Shown here piece after piece: positions 26,944 through 34,758 of a DNA stretch of 34,758 bases. The position numbers and the translations under genes were made by a program. Source of the DNA: a virus; IMG/VR virus record IMGVR_UViG_3300043395_000545, positions 1 through 34,758 of that record; one strand, 5' to 3'. Position 1 is the stretch's first letter; every line of letters starts with the position of its first letter. The notes beneath the pieces were generated by a model. It was not told the origin of the DNA and searched no databases. It saw only the letters and a list, made by a program, of their open reading frames with translations.

Positions 26944-28617
26944 ATGGCTAAAACACAACTCAAAGCAGCGGACTTGTACAACGAGTCCAATCCAAAAGTT
27001 GCTGCTGAGCGCCATGAGGAATACACCGCAGAACTAAGCAAGGCGCTATCAGCACCTCGCTCATTCAACGGCGAAACTCTTGGAACTTCAACAGACGCCA
27101 CAGCACAGATTGAGGCACTTGTCGCAAACAAGTCACTCGCACCTGAGGCTGTCGCATCTTTGAATACTGCTCTCGCAGCACAGCGTGGCGCAATGGGCGA
27201 CATCAACAAAGAAATCACCCTTACTCAGCCACTCTCCTCATCATTCGCAGCGTTTGACCTAGAAGCACCTGCGAAACTTCTCACACCTCGTCCAACACCA
27301 CTCCGTAACAAACTCCCACGCAAGCGTGGAGTTGGTACTTCGCACCGTGTCAAGAGAATTCTTGGTTACACTGGTACAGGTACAGGCGGACAAGGAAACA
27401 TTTGGCCGGGCATTACCGAAACAACACAGAACAACTTTGCTCCAGGAGCATCTAATCCGTTCTACCTAGAGCGCGGTCCTCAGATTTCCTACACAGCAGA
27501 CGACCTCGTGTTGCCTTACAACTCTTACTCACTCTCTGACCAAGTTTCGTTTGATGCGAACTTCTCAGGTATGGGTTATCAAGACCTTCGCCAACTTTCC
27601 TCAACATCTACGCTTTATGCAACAATGTTGATGGAAGAAAGAATGCTCCTATTCGCACGCGGAACACAAAGCGGATATTCAGGACTTCTCTCGGCACCTG
27701 CTGCGGCTCCAACAGGAACCGCACGCTCTGCTGCAACTGGAGAAACTGGCCTATCTGGAATTTCAGGTGGCAAGGTTTATCTCTATGCAACTGCTGATGC
27801 TGGCGCTTTCGGACAATCAACACTTTCACCTGTTTCTTCTGCAATTACCGCAGCAAACGGTCAGGTCGTTGATGTAACCCTTACTGCTGTTAGTGGTGCA
27901 GTCGGATACCGCATTTATGTTGGTACTGGCTCATCTGCTCCTGCTGATTCAGCATTCTTCTATTATGGAACTGTCGCTGCGACTTCATTCGTACTTCAAG
28001 GCGCACTTCCAACAACAGGCGCAACTGCTGCTTCTGTAACCGCCGCAGGAAATACCTCTGCTTACGCGACTGGATACGACGGAATTCTTCCAACAGTTCT
28101 TGGTCCTAACACCGGTTACAACAACAACATCAACGCAGCATTCAGCACAGGAAATCCTGGAGTTGAATATCAGACTGTATTCTACAATCTCTACAACAAT
28201 GTTAAGGCTGACCCAGATGAGATTCTCATCAACGGCGCAGACCGCAAGCAGTTGTCAGATGCAATTAAGAACGGCTCAACCGCTAACTATCGTCTCAACC
28301 TCACACAAACTGATGTTGGCGATTATGTTGGTGGCGCAACCATCGGTGCTCTATATAACGAAATCACTGGTAAGATGGTTCCTCTCACCGTTCACCCATG
28401 GCTACAACAAGGCGTAAGCCCTGTATTGTCATACACACTTCCAATTCCAGACACAGAAGTTTCTGATGTATGGGCTGTTATCAATGTTCAGGACTACATG
28501 GGTATTCAATGGCCAGTAGTTCAGTTCTCTTATGACTTCAGCACTTACTTCCGTGGAACTTTCTTCTGCTACGCTCCAGCATGGAACGGCGCAGTTTCCG
28601 GAATCAAGAATGTGTAA
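26944..28617 (+). CDS. Major capsid protein with Ig-like insertion
   Basis: 557 aa HK97-fold capsid protein. The N-terminal about 95 residues are helical with alternating charge and may be a cleaved delta domain. The body includes KLPRKRGVGTSHRVKRIL, YNSYSLSDQVSFDANFSGMG, EERMLLFARGTQSGYSG, NVKADPDEILINGADRK and LPIPDTEVSDVWAVINVQDY. Between about 245 and 375 a Gly/Ala/Thr-rich domain (GGKVYLYATADAGAFGQSTL; VSGAVGYRIYVGTGSSAPA) is inserted, resembling an Ig/fibronectin surface decoration. Codon use is more C-rich than in its neighbours, as in highly expressed genes. Confidence 0.9.
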   Translation: MAKTQLKAADLYNESNPKVAAERHEEYTAELSKALSAPRSFNGETLGTSTDATAQIEALVANKSLAPEAVASLNTALAAQRGAMGDINKEITLTQPLSSSFAAFDLEAPAKLLTPRPTPLRNKLPRKRGVGTSHRVKRILGYTGTGTGGQGNIWPGITETTQNNFAPGASNPFYLERGPQISYTADDLVLPYNSYSLSDQVSFDANFSGMGYQDLRQLSSTSTLYATMLMEERMLLFARGTQSGYSGLLSAPAAAPTGTARSAATGETGLSGISGGKVYLYATADAGAFGQSTLSPVSSAITAANGQVVDVTLTAVSGAVGYRIYVGTGSSAPADSAFFYYGTVAATSFVLQGALPTTGATAASVTAAGNTSAYATGYDGILPTVLGPNTGYNNNINAAFSTGNPGVEYQTVFYNLYNNVKADPDEILINGADRKQLSDAIKNGSTANYRLNLTQTDVGDYVGGATIGALYNEITGKMVPLTVHPWLQQGVSPVLSYTLPIPDTEVSDVWAVINVQDYMGIQWPVVQFSYDFSTYFRGTFFCYAPAWNGAVSGIKNV

Positions 28618-28619
28618 AT

Positions 28620-28670
28620 AATTGAATAGAGCAGGAGCGCGTCAAATAGTGGGCGCGCTCTTGTTCAATT
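28620..28670 (+). promoter_or_regulatory. Long hairpin after the capsid gene (3' stabiliser or attenuator)
   Basis: AATTGAA (28620-28626) pairs with TTCAATT (28664-28670). After a bulge of TAGAG, CAGGAGCGCG (28632-28641) pairs with CGCGCTCTTG (28654-28663, one G-U) around a 12-nt loop. No U-run follows and the next ribosome-binding site starts one base later. This suggests mRNA protection, processing or partial attenuation below the most abundant transcript. Confidence 0.65.
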
Positions 28671-28680
28671 AGGAGGCATC

Positions 28681-28962
28681 ATGGCAAAGTTCATACCACC
28701 GCAAGGACTACGGGAAATTGGCATCAGAACAAGTAGCGGTACAAAAGTCATTCGGACAGGCAAAGATGGATTATTTAATGTAGATAATCCCAAATTGGAA
28801 CGCAAATTGAAAGAAGAAGGCTTAGGAATAGCAAGCGCAAGCGGAGTAATTGTAGGTGAAGGTTTTCCTTGCGCTGAATGCGGTTTTGGTTCATGGTTTA
28901 AGAAATGTTCTCGGTGTGGGCACGAGAACGAACGAATAGAGAGAGATGGTTCAAGTGGCTAA
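28681..28962 (+). CDS. Small protein with C-terminal zinc ribbon
   Basis: 93 aa. N-terminal IPPQGLREIGIRTSSGTKVI may be a beta domain for virion binding. The C-terminus holds CAECGFGSWFKKCSRCGHEN, four Cys of a zinc ribbon. Strong ribosome-binding site AGGAGGCATC. Its place between capsid and connector genes suggests a head or neck accessory protein. Confidence 0.75.
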   Translation: MAKFIPPQGLREIGIRTSSGTKVIRTGKDGLFNVDNPKLERKLKEEGLGIASASGVIVGEGFPCAECGFGSWFKKCSRCGHENERIERDGSSG

Positions 28963-29854
28963 TGCGATTAACCCAACCACACAGCAATTCTCAACGCCGT
29001 ATCTCACGACAGATGAATACCGCAACGCACCTACCTCAATAGATATAGACAACTTAGTATTCAATAGCAGCGACCCTGATGTTCAAAATAGCGAATTAGC
29101 CAATGTTATTGCTCGCGCTTCATCTTGGATAGATACATACTGTAATCAAATTCTTGGTGCGACACAGGAAACGGAAACGCAACGCGCCCGTATTTCACCT
29201 GACGGAACCATTAAATTTCACCCACGCTATAACCCAGTAATTGCGCTAACTGATTTCTGGTATGGCAACCCATCAAACAATCTAATTCAGGCACAAGATT
29301 GCTCGGTAGCATGGATAGAAAACCAACAGATTATTTTTCCGTATGTATCGCAATCATCTTATTTCACATCACAAGGTCCATTACAGTTTGGATTCCCTAG
29401 CAGCGCAGGTACGCTTGTCTATCTAAAATATACTTATGTAAATGGCTATCCAAATACTTTAATTGCCACAGCCACCGCACTTGCGTCATCGCTAACTGTT
29501 ACAAGCGGTACAGGAATTACTGCTGGCGACCAACTTAAAATTTATGATGGTATGTATTCCGAGAATGTAACAGTTGCCTCAACTTATGTTTTTGGTTCAA
29601 CAACTGTGCCATTAACAAGTCCTCTGCTATACTCGCATAGCGCAGGTGTATCTATTTCCGCACTTCCACCTGCTATTAAAGAGGCAGCAATTTTGGCAAC
29701 AACGGCTATGCTCAAAGTGCGTGGTGATAATTCACTTACAATGGCAGTTGGCACACTACCTAGCCAAGCAACCACGCCACAAGTTCAAGCAAGTATTTCT
29801 GATGATATGAGTATGGCGATGGCGTTGTTAGCACCATACCGCAGGATTAGATAA
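28946..29854 (+). CDS. Head-tail connector protein
   Basis: 302 aa. The N-terminal part (YLTTDEYRNAPTSIDIDNLV; ELANVIARASSWIDTYCNQI; IKFHPRYNPVIALTDFWYG) follows the pattern of gp6/gp15-like adaptors that dock under the portal. A beta-rich insertion with SLTVTSGTGITAGDQLKIYD, and a helical end, complete it. The one-base overlap with the tail-terminator-like gene fits the usual order. Start ATG 28946 is 17 bp inside the preceding gene. Confidence 0.8.
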   Translation: MVQVANAINPTTQQFSTPYLTTDEYRNAPTSIDIDNLVFNSSDPDVQNSELANVIARASSWIDTYCNQILGATQETETQRARISPDGTIKFHPRYNPVIALTDFWYGNPSNNLIQAQDCSVAWIENQQIIFPYVSQSSYFTSQGPLQFGFPSSAGTLVYLKYTYVNGYPNTLIATATALASSLTVTSGTGITAGDQLKIYDGMYSENVTVASTYVFGSTTVPLTSPLLYSHSAGVSISALPPAIKEAAILATTAMLKVRGDNSLTMAVGTLPSQATTPQVQASISDDMSMAMALLAPYRRIR

Positions 29855-30366
29855 TGTCACGCCGAGTAGTTCGCGAGAATGTCGCAAATTGGATTGCTTC
29901 TGCGCAGATTACTACGCTGAATCAAGTCTTTACCTCGTTCCCTAAGCGCATAAACTTTCAGGTGGATTCATTTCCCGGTCAAAATTCACGCGCAGCCGCA
30001 GTTGTATTTATTGAGAATGAGCAAGAAAATCGTATTGCTATTGGCGGCGTTGGCGATATGTCACAAGGCGGATTTGGTAAAGGTTGGAAGCGCGTTGATT
30101 ATGGCGTTGCGTTACAAATATTCCATCATTCGTTACAGCGTAATGCCGAAGATGCGATGGACGATTTTGACCAACTTATAGATGCAGTAAAAGACAGACT
30201 TCGTGCGGGTCAGCATACCTTAGGTAATGATAATCCGAACGAAATTTGGCAAGCAGCCGAACCAAACCTAGATGTTCAATACGGAGAACCACTTACAAAT
30301 GAAGGTGGCGCAACCGAAACTTGGGCAGCGATACGGTTCACCGTAACGCAAATGATAGAAACATAA
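29854..30366 (+). CDS. Tail terminator / tail completion-like protein
   Basis: 170 aa. FPKRINFQVDSFPGQNSRAA, VVFIENEQENRIAIGG, YGVALQIFHHSLQRNAEDAM and DDFDQLIDAVKDRLRAGQHT give an alpha/beta fold typical of phage tail completion proteins (lambda gpU/HK97 gp10-class). Its place after the connector and before the tail tube gene agrees. Specific subfamily not resolved. Confidence 0.75.
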   Translation: MSRRVVRENVANWIASAQITTLNQVFTSFPKRINFQVDSFPGQNSRAAAVVFIENEQENRIAIGGVGDMSQGGFGKGWKRVDYGVALQIFHHSLQRNAEDAMDDFDQLIDAVKDRLRAGQHTLGNDNPNEIWQAAEPNLDVQYGEPLTNEGGATETWAAIRFTVTQMIET

Positions 30367-30376
30367 GGAGAATCCT

Positions 30377-30598
30377 GTGCCCCGTTATGAATACAACGGC
30401 GAAGTTGAGCGTTCATTTCCTACGCTCGGCATCACTGTCAAGAAAGGTGATTCATTTGATGGTCCCGAAGGTCTAACGGCTCCGGGATTATCACTTGCTT
30501 CATCTGCTAAATCCGCACCTGCGGCACAAGCACCAAAGGAAAAAGTAAAAGAAGAACCAAAGTCGTCAGCCCCGTCTGACATGAACGCAGGAGCGTGA
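30377..30598 (+). CDS. Small Ala/Pro/Lys-tailed protein
   Basis: 73 aa, GTG start behind AAGGAGAATCC. The first 40 residues form a small domain (RYEYNGEVERSFPTLGITVK then KGDSFDGPEGL) that resembles other short phage head-tail proteins. The rest is a disordered Ala/Lys/Pro tail. It lies between tail completion and tail tube genes. Function unknown. Confidence 0.7.
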   Translation: MPRYEYNGEVERSFPTLGITVKKGDSFDGPEGLTAPGLSLASSAKSAPAAQAPKEKVKEEPKSSAPSDMNAGA

Positions 30599-30602
30599 AT
30601 AA

Positions 30603-31592
30603 ATGGCATCAGCAAAACCCTCCGTACGCAGTTACCTTGGTATTGCTAAAGAAGTAACACCAGCAACACCAGTATCAGCAACGGATTTCATTCCCATTTC
30701 TAAAGATGCTTTCAAGCCAGTTGATATTATCGCGCCGTTGTATGACAACGGACTTCGCGGTTCAATGGCTGAAAACTACACATACATTCAAGGTCGCCGT
30801 CACACTGAAATTGATGTAGCAGGTCCAGTATTTGCCGACACAGTTGGATATTGGCTTGGCGGAATCATGGGTTCAGTAGCAACAAGCGGCGCATCAGCAC
30901 CATACGCGCACACCATTACATTAAAGAACGCAACTGGTATTGGCGCAGACGCACAACCAACTTCCTTTACTTTGGAAGATATGTATGTAGCAAATAATCG
31001 CTATTATCCCGGTTGCAAAGTAACTGAGTTTTCCATGACCTTTAATAGCGAAGGTATGTTGGAATACACAGCAAAACTTATGGGTCACCCATCAACCACA
31101 ACCTCTGCCGCAAGTCCAACATTTAGTTCCGTTACACCAACTCCTGTTTGGCGCGGTTCTGTGCTCATTGGTGGTACATCTATCGGTTACATTACTGATG
31201 GAACCATTACAATGACACGCAAGGCTGAGGCAATCTTTGGTATTAACACCGACCAAGGACCATATGAAATCTTTGTTGGCGCACTTGATTCAACAGGTTC
31301 TCTTACATTTGTAATGGAAAATGATGACCAATTGCTCAAATTCCTAAACAACACACAGCCAGTCTTGAACTTCCAATGGTCACAAGGCACAGGCGCAACA
31401 GCAACAACAATCGCGTTTAACCTCAGCAAGGGTGCTTACACAACTGCTGCGATTGACCGCTCACCTGACCATGTTGCTGTATCCGTTGACATTTCTGCAA
31501 TCGCCACTACTGCTGACGCAGGTGCTACTGGTGGTTATGCTCCAATTCAATGGTATCTAGAGAATGCTGTTACTGCTGGTACTTACCAGTAG
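30603..31592 (+). CDS. Major tail tube protein
   Basis: 329 aa. The typical N-terminus of siphovirus tube proteins is visible: RSYLGIAKEVTPATPVSATD then FIPISKDAFKP. DVAGPVFADTVGYWLGGIMG, a middle beta-sandwich (TFNSEGMLEYTAKLMG), and a repeated IGYITDGTITMTRKAEAIFG-type domain follow. It is directly before the tail-assembly chaperone pair and tape measure, which fixes its identity. It builds the hollow tube the DNA passes through. Confidence 0.88.
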   Translation: MASAKPSVRSYLGIAKEVTPATPVSATDFIPISKDAFKPVDIIAPLYDNGLRGSMAENYTYIQGRRHTEIDVAGPVFADTVGYWLGGIMGSVATSGASAPYAHTITLKNATGIGADAQPTSFTLEDMYVANNRYYPGCKVTEFSMTFNSEGMLEYTAKLMGHPSTTTSAASPTFSSVTPTPVWRGSVLIGGTSIGYITDGTITMTRKAEAIFGINTDQGPYEIFVGALDSTGSLTFVMENDDQLLKFLNNTQPVLNFQWSQGTGATATTIAFNLSKGAYTTAAIDRSPDHVAVSVDISAIATTADAGATGGYAPIQWYLENAVTAGTYQ

Positions 31593-31607
31593 TAATTAGC
31601 GTAAGAC

Positions 31608-31694
31608 GGTAACAGGGGATTGTGCGGCATAGTGCCGCCTTCCCACTATGCTCTGCCCCTGTTACCCCTATAATATGGAAGGCTATACGGAAGG
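31608..31694 (+). promoter_or_regulatory. Structured RNA leader B with loop-SD pseudoknot
   Basis: P1 GGTAACAGGGG (31608-31618) pairs with CCCCTGTTACC (31656-31666), 11 bp. Inner stem GCATAGTG (31627-31634) pairs with CACTATGC (31644-31651). The loop GCCTTCC (31637-31643) is complementary to GGAAGGC (31677-31683), and CCTTCC also to the Shine-Dalgarno GGAAGG (31689-31694) of the chaperone gene. It shares CCTTCC(G)CACTATG and the downstream CCTAT...TGGAAGGC with element A. A TATAAT at 31669-31674 could instead be a promoter -10. Confidence 0.72.
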
Positions 31695-31700
31695 AATAAC

Positions 31701-32060
31701 ATGACGGAAAAAAGTAAACTACAACTACCATCAGGCGGTTGGGCTACATTTAAAGACCCATCTACCCTACGCGTAAAAGACCGTAAAAAGGTTCTAAAAA
31801 ACGCAAGTAAAGAAGACGAAGGATTGATGCAAGCAATTAGTCTTGTAGATGGTCTTATTGCAATCTTGGTTGAAGAATGGTCGTTTGAGTTTCCAATACC
31901 ATCTATTAAAATTAGCGTATTGGAAGATTTAACTATGGCTGATTATGACGCGCTTGCTGAGGAAGCAGGAAAAGCACAAAAAGTTCTTTTCCCACAATTG
32001 GCTAAAACTGACGCTAGCGAGGCAGACGAAGATAGCCCTTTCGGCAAGTCCAACGACTAA
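31701..32060 (+). CDS. Tail assembly chaperone, short (G-type) form
   Basis: 119 aa product of normal termination. Basic N-terminus (KLQLPSGGWATFKDPSTLRV) and a helical body (LEDLTMADYDALAEEAGKAQ), ending in an acidic tail (ASEADEDSPFGKSND). It coats the tape measure during tail assembly and leaves before maturation. Position between tail tube and tape measure is diagnostic. Translation is probably controlled by RNA element B just upstream. Confidence 0.85.
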   Translation: MTEKSKLQLPSGGWATFKDPSTLRVKDRKKVLKNASKEDEGLMQAISLVDGLIAILVEEWSFEFPIPSIKISVLEDLTMADYDALAEEAGKAQKVLFPQLAKTDASEADEDSPFGKSND

Positions 32061-32272
32061 AATGGGTGCTCGCAGGACACGAAAGGCATGAAGCCTTTAG
32101 TTATCCTGACAATGAATTTCTGTACTATTTAGCGGCAGAAAAGTTTGGTTGGACTCCTTCCCAAGTAGATGAGCAACCTGCTTATTTATTGGATTGGATA
32201 TTAGCCATTGCTAATGTACATGAGGAAGTGAGAGCAGAACAAAGTGCTAAACAACAATCTAAGACTCGTTAG
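31701..32272 (+). CDS. Tail assembly chaperone, -1 frameshift (GT-type) form
   Basis: The slippery heptamer C CCT TTC (32036-32042, X XXY YYZ) lies in frame near the end of the short form. A -1 slip continues through RQVQRLKWVLAGHERHEAFS to a 190-aa product. The downstream part (YPDNEFLYYLAAEKFGWTPS then QVDEQPAYLLDWILAIANVH) has no ribosome-binding site of its own, and the -1 frame has a stop just before the heptamer, so shifting must occur there. A small hairpin AAAGGC/GCCTTT (32082-32098) lies 39 nt downstream, farther than usual for a stimulator. This is the conserved G/GT arrangement. Confidence 0.85.
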
Positions 32273-32681
32273 AAAAGGCGTTAATACCTTTACTGCAAAC
32301 TTAGATTCTGCTGCTCGTATGGCGCGTGATGAAATGATGGCTGCGCTCATTCAGTTATCAAAAGAACAAATTCAAGGCGCACGACCATATACAAAAGGTC
32401 CTCGTGGTGGTCGCATATATCAAAAAGCAGAACCCGGTAAACCACCAATGAATCGCACAGGTAATTTGCGGCGTTCTATCCGTGGCGAAAAGGCTTCCGC
32501 TGGTTTTGGCAATTATGTTGCCATTGTAGGTCCTACAATAGAATACGGTAGGCGCGTAGAATTAGGTGGCGGCAATTGGCCAAGCGGTGTTCGTTTCCCA
32601 TATATGGAACCTGCTTACGCTCAATTCCGCTCAGTAGTCGTACCACAAATAACTGCTAAATACTTTAGGAGGTTCCGATAA
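32244..32681 (+). CDS. HK97 gp10-like neck/tail protein
   Basis: 145 aa. AARMARDEMMAALIQLSKEQ, then ARPYTKGPRGGRIYQKAEPG with KPPMNRTGNLRRSIRGE and GPTIEYGRRVELGG match the HK97-gp10 family, in which the TGNLRxS box is characteristic. It normally sits at the neck, so its place after the chaperone is a little unusual. GTG start at 32244 overlaps the chaperone by 29 bp; an ATG at 32319 is possible but would lose part of the family domain. Confidence 0.78.
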   Translation: MLNNNLRLVRKGVNTFTANLDSAARMARDEMMAALIQLSKEQIQGARPYTKGPRGGRIYQKAEPGKPPMNRTGNLRRSIRGEKASAGFGNYVAIVGPTIEYGRRVELGGGNWPSGVRFPYMEPAYAQFRSVVVPQITAKYFRRFR

Positions 32682-34758
32682 TGGGCGGATTTTTACCACC
32701 TGTAGTATTTACAATTACGGCTAACGCTACACAAGCCATGGCAACTTTCAAAGGTGTCAATACGCAGTTGAAAGTAATGGACGCGCAAGCAAAGAAAACT
32801 AGCGCATCAATGTTGGCATTGAACAAGTCGCTGCTTCTTGCTACAGCAGCAGCCAAAGCATTTGCTACTGTGCTAGTTGGTTTTGCAGCATACGGCGTCA
32901 AAGAGATTATGCAGTTGGAACAGGCATATACTCGTCTTGGTCAAACAATGTCGGCTGTTGGTGTATCAACAGAAGCCAACCGCCAGCGCCTTGCTGATGT
33001 AGCACAAGGTATGGAACAACTTGGTTTTGATGCTGCTACTGCTTCTGATGCCCTTTCCATTTTGTTACAAACCACAAAGAGTGTTGAAACTAGCGAGAAA
33101 TTATTAGCCACTGCTGCTGACCTTGCTCGCGCTCGCCAGATGGATTTGGCAACTGCCGCACGATTATTGTCACGCGCCCAAGCAGGTAATACTCGTATCT
33201 TTTCTATGTTTGGTATCCAACTGGATAAGAATAAAGACAAAGCCACCGCCACCAAAGAAGCGATGGAAAAACTATCGCAGGTTATTGGCGGTCAAGCAGA
33301 GGCATATACAAAAACTTTTGCAGGACAATTAGCAGTTCTTGGCAAACAAATTGAGAATGTTGCTGAAGGTATAGGCGCGGCACTACTGCCATATCTGATG
33401 AAATTCTTAACAATAATTCAGCGTCTTGCTAAATTCCTTAATGAACATCGCGAAATACTTGCTGGTATTGCAGCAGTTATTACGACAGTTCTTATCGTAG
33501 CGATAGTCAATCTAACAAAAAGATTATACGGATTAGCCGCAGCGTGGGCTGCTGCGAATTGGCCAATTCTTGCTGTGGTTGCAGCCGTAGTTGGTGCTGC
33601 TGCTGCGTTTGTTCATTTCTGGAACAAATCCGAAGGTTTCCGCAAAACAATTATCAATATTGGTAAATTGTTATTGGAATTTGCTGAAACTGTTGTTATG
33701 GCATTTCAACTTGCGCTTAATGTCATTTTGTTGCTCATACGCGGTACTGCTAATGCTCAAATAGCGCTTGGTAAACTTTTCAACAATGACGAAATGGTTC
33801 GGCGCGGTAAAGCCACTTTGGATTGGATTGATGCAACTAATAAGAGTATTGAAGATTTTGGTAAATCAATTCAGAAAGCGCAAGGCAATTTAGATAAATT
33901 CCAATCAACAAAAATAGATTTATCAAAATTTAAGTTACCATCATTGCAGATTGGTGATTTTGGTAATCAAAATGTAACGCCTAGCGACCCAACAGGTTTG
34001 GCTGCGGATATAAAAAAGTCATTAGACCAAGCCAAACAGTATATCAAGGATTTTAATACTGATATTAGTACAGAGTTTCAAGGTCTTGGCGCCATGTGGA
34101 AGAATATTGTTGGCAAAGATATTAACAAAGCCGTAGAAGATATCCTTACTAATCCTGTTGATGAGTTAATACTTAAAGCACAAGACGCTGTTAATGCATA
34201 TCAATCTGCATCAAATCAATATAATGGCGCACTTGCTACTTTAACTAAAGCGCAAAAAGACTACGAATTGGCTGTGGCTAGCGGTAACGAAAAAGCAATA
34301 ATGGCTGCCGAAAGTACCATGAAGCGAGCCGAAGATACCGTCAAGGCTATCAACGATGGTATGCGTGATGCGTTACAAGATATTGGACAATTACAAAAAG
34401 ATATGATTCGCGCTATTGCTGACTCATATAAGGAAATTGGAAAACTAGAAGAAGAACGCACAAAAATTTTGGTTGAAGCGCAAAAAGAACGCGCCGATTT
34501 GGAAAAACAATATAATGTAGATGTTGCCAAAATTCGTCAACAATATGACAAAGATGTTCTTAATGCGCAGGAAGCAGCAGCCAAACGCAGCGCGCAAATC
34601 GTAAAACAATCGGTTGACCAATTACGCGGCGCATTTAGAAGTGCTACCTATCGCACAGTCGGCGATATTTTCTCAGCACTGACATTTGAAGGTCGCTATA
34701 TGAAAGGCGGAACAACCGAGAAAATTCTTGCTGCTCTTGGGTTACAAGCAAAGAAAGC
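32681..34758 (+). CDS. Tape measure protein, 3'-partial
   Basis: At least 692 aa, cut by the window edge with no stop. Strong AGGAGG ribosome-binding site and TAATG overlap with the preceding gene. N-terminal helical region (NATQAMATFKGVNTQLKVMD), the LEQAYTRLGQTMSAVGVST and LLSRAQAGNTRIFSMFGIQL blocks typical of tape measures, a hydrophobic segment near residues 260-312 (GIAAVITTVLIVAIV; PILAVVAAVVGAAAAFVH) and a long C-terminal coiled coil (EIGKLEEERTKILVEAQKER). It sets tail length and enters the host envelope. Confidence 0.92.
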   Translation, partial: MGGFLPPVVFTITANATQAMATFKGVNTQLKVMDAQAKKTSASMLALNKSLLLATAAAKAFATVLVGFAAYGVKEIMQLEQAYTRLGQTMSAVGVSTEANRQRLADVAQGMEQLGFDAATASDALSILLQTTKSVETSEKLLATAADLARARQMDLATAARLLSRAQAGNTRIFSMFGIQLDKNKDKATATKEAMEKLSQVIGGQAEAYTKTFAGQLAVLGKQIENVAEGIGAALLPYLMKFLTIIQRLAKFLNEHREILAGIAAVITTVLIVAIVNLTKRLYGLAAAWAAANWPILAVVAAVVGAAAAFVHFWNKSEGFRKTIINIGKLLLEFAETVVMAFQLALNVILLLIRGTANAQIALGKLFNNDEMVRRGKATLDWIDATNKSIEDFGKSIQKAQGNLDKFQSTKIDLSKFKLPSLQIGDFGNQNVTPSDPTGLAADIKKSLDQAKQYIKDFNTDISTEFQGLGAMWKNIVGKDINKAVEDILTNPVDELILKAQDAVNAYQSASNQYNGALATLTKAQKDYELAVASGNEKAIMAAESTMKRAEDTVKAINDGMRDALQDIGQLQKDMIRAIADSYKEIGKLEEERTKILVEAQKERADLEKQYNVDVAKIRQQYDKDVLNAQEAAAKRSAQIVKQSVDQLRGAFRSATYRTVGDIFSALTFEGRYMKGGTTEKILAALGLQAKK

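Noticed and set aside
32066-32272. Downstream chaperone frame as an independent 68-aa gene starting at GTG 32066
   Set aside because: No ribosome-binding site, and the in-frame CCCTTTC heptamer plus the conserved G/GT layout explain it by -1 frameshifting.

Overview
This window is most of the genome of a tailed double-stranded DNA phage, almost certainly a lytic siphovirus. It has HK97-type head genes (terminase, portal, MuF-like protein, prohead protease/scaffold, major capsid protein), a tail tube gene, a frameshifted tail-assembly chaperone gene and a tape-measure gene that runs off the right edge. No integrase, excisionase cassette, repressor pair or attachment site was found. Gene content (CHAP endolysin, GP88-domain protein, Bet plus Fe-S exonuclease recombination pair, RusA, SSB, TAGT-type glycosyltransferase) and moderate A+T content resemble phages of aquatic bacteria. 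A low-GC freshwater actinobacterial host is a plausible guess, not something the sequence proves.

Layout. 1-3820 (+): end of the tail/host-recognition block, lysis genes (small membrane proteins around a CHAP endolysin), then an HTH-like protein, a calcineurin-like phosphoesterase, a GP88 protein and a DUF6378-like protein, closed by a strong UUCG-loop terminator. 3867-4079 (-): the only credible minus-strand gene. 4080-4569: a gene-free leader/control region with G-rich CTAG repeats and hairpins. 4570-7076: an operon of very small genes ending in a DUF932 gene and a hairpin terminator. 7120-15793: early/middle genes for repair, recombination and replication, densely packed and mostly with overlapping start and stop codons. 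15816-18388: an RNA element, a UDP-glucuronate decarboxylase, a ParB-like protein and a glycosyltransferase. 18372-34758: packaging, fibre, head and tail genes.

The main discovery is in 4570-6010. Five complete type II hammerhead ribozymes sit one after another, one before each small gene or gene pair. Each has the full conserved core (GAAA, then stem III, then UC, then stem I, then CUGAUGA or CUGACGA, then stem II). All three stems differ between copies but stay perfectly paired. Most abut or overlap the upstream stop codon, and each is followed within about 30 nt by a near-identical AAAGGGTAA ribosome-binding site and start codon. The arrangement looks like a self-processing polycistronic transcript that is cut into short mRNAs, each with a 5' hairpin and a 3' hairpin.

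A second RNA system is a pair of related, widely separated elements (15816-15880 and 31608-31694). Each is a long hairpin whose CCUUCC loop is complementary to the GGAAGG Shine-Dalgarno region of the next gene (a sugar-nucleotide enzyme and the tail-assembly chaperone). This suggests pseudoknot control of translation. Other points of interest are a pyrimidine-dimer-glycosylase-like domain fused to a helix-turn-helix, a zinc ribbon on the end of the large terminase, a nested in-frame scaffold start, a candidate origin inside the replication gene, and a canonical CCCTTTC frameshift site.
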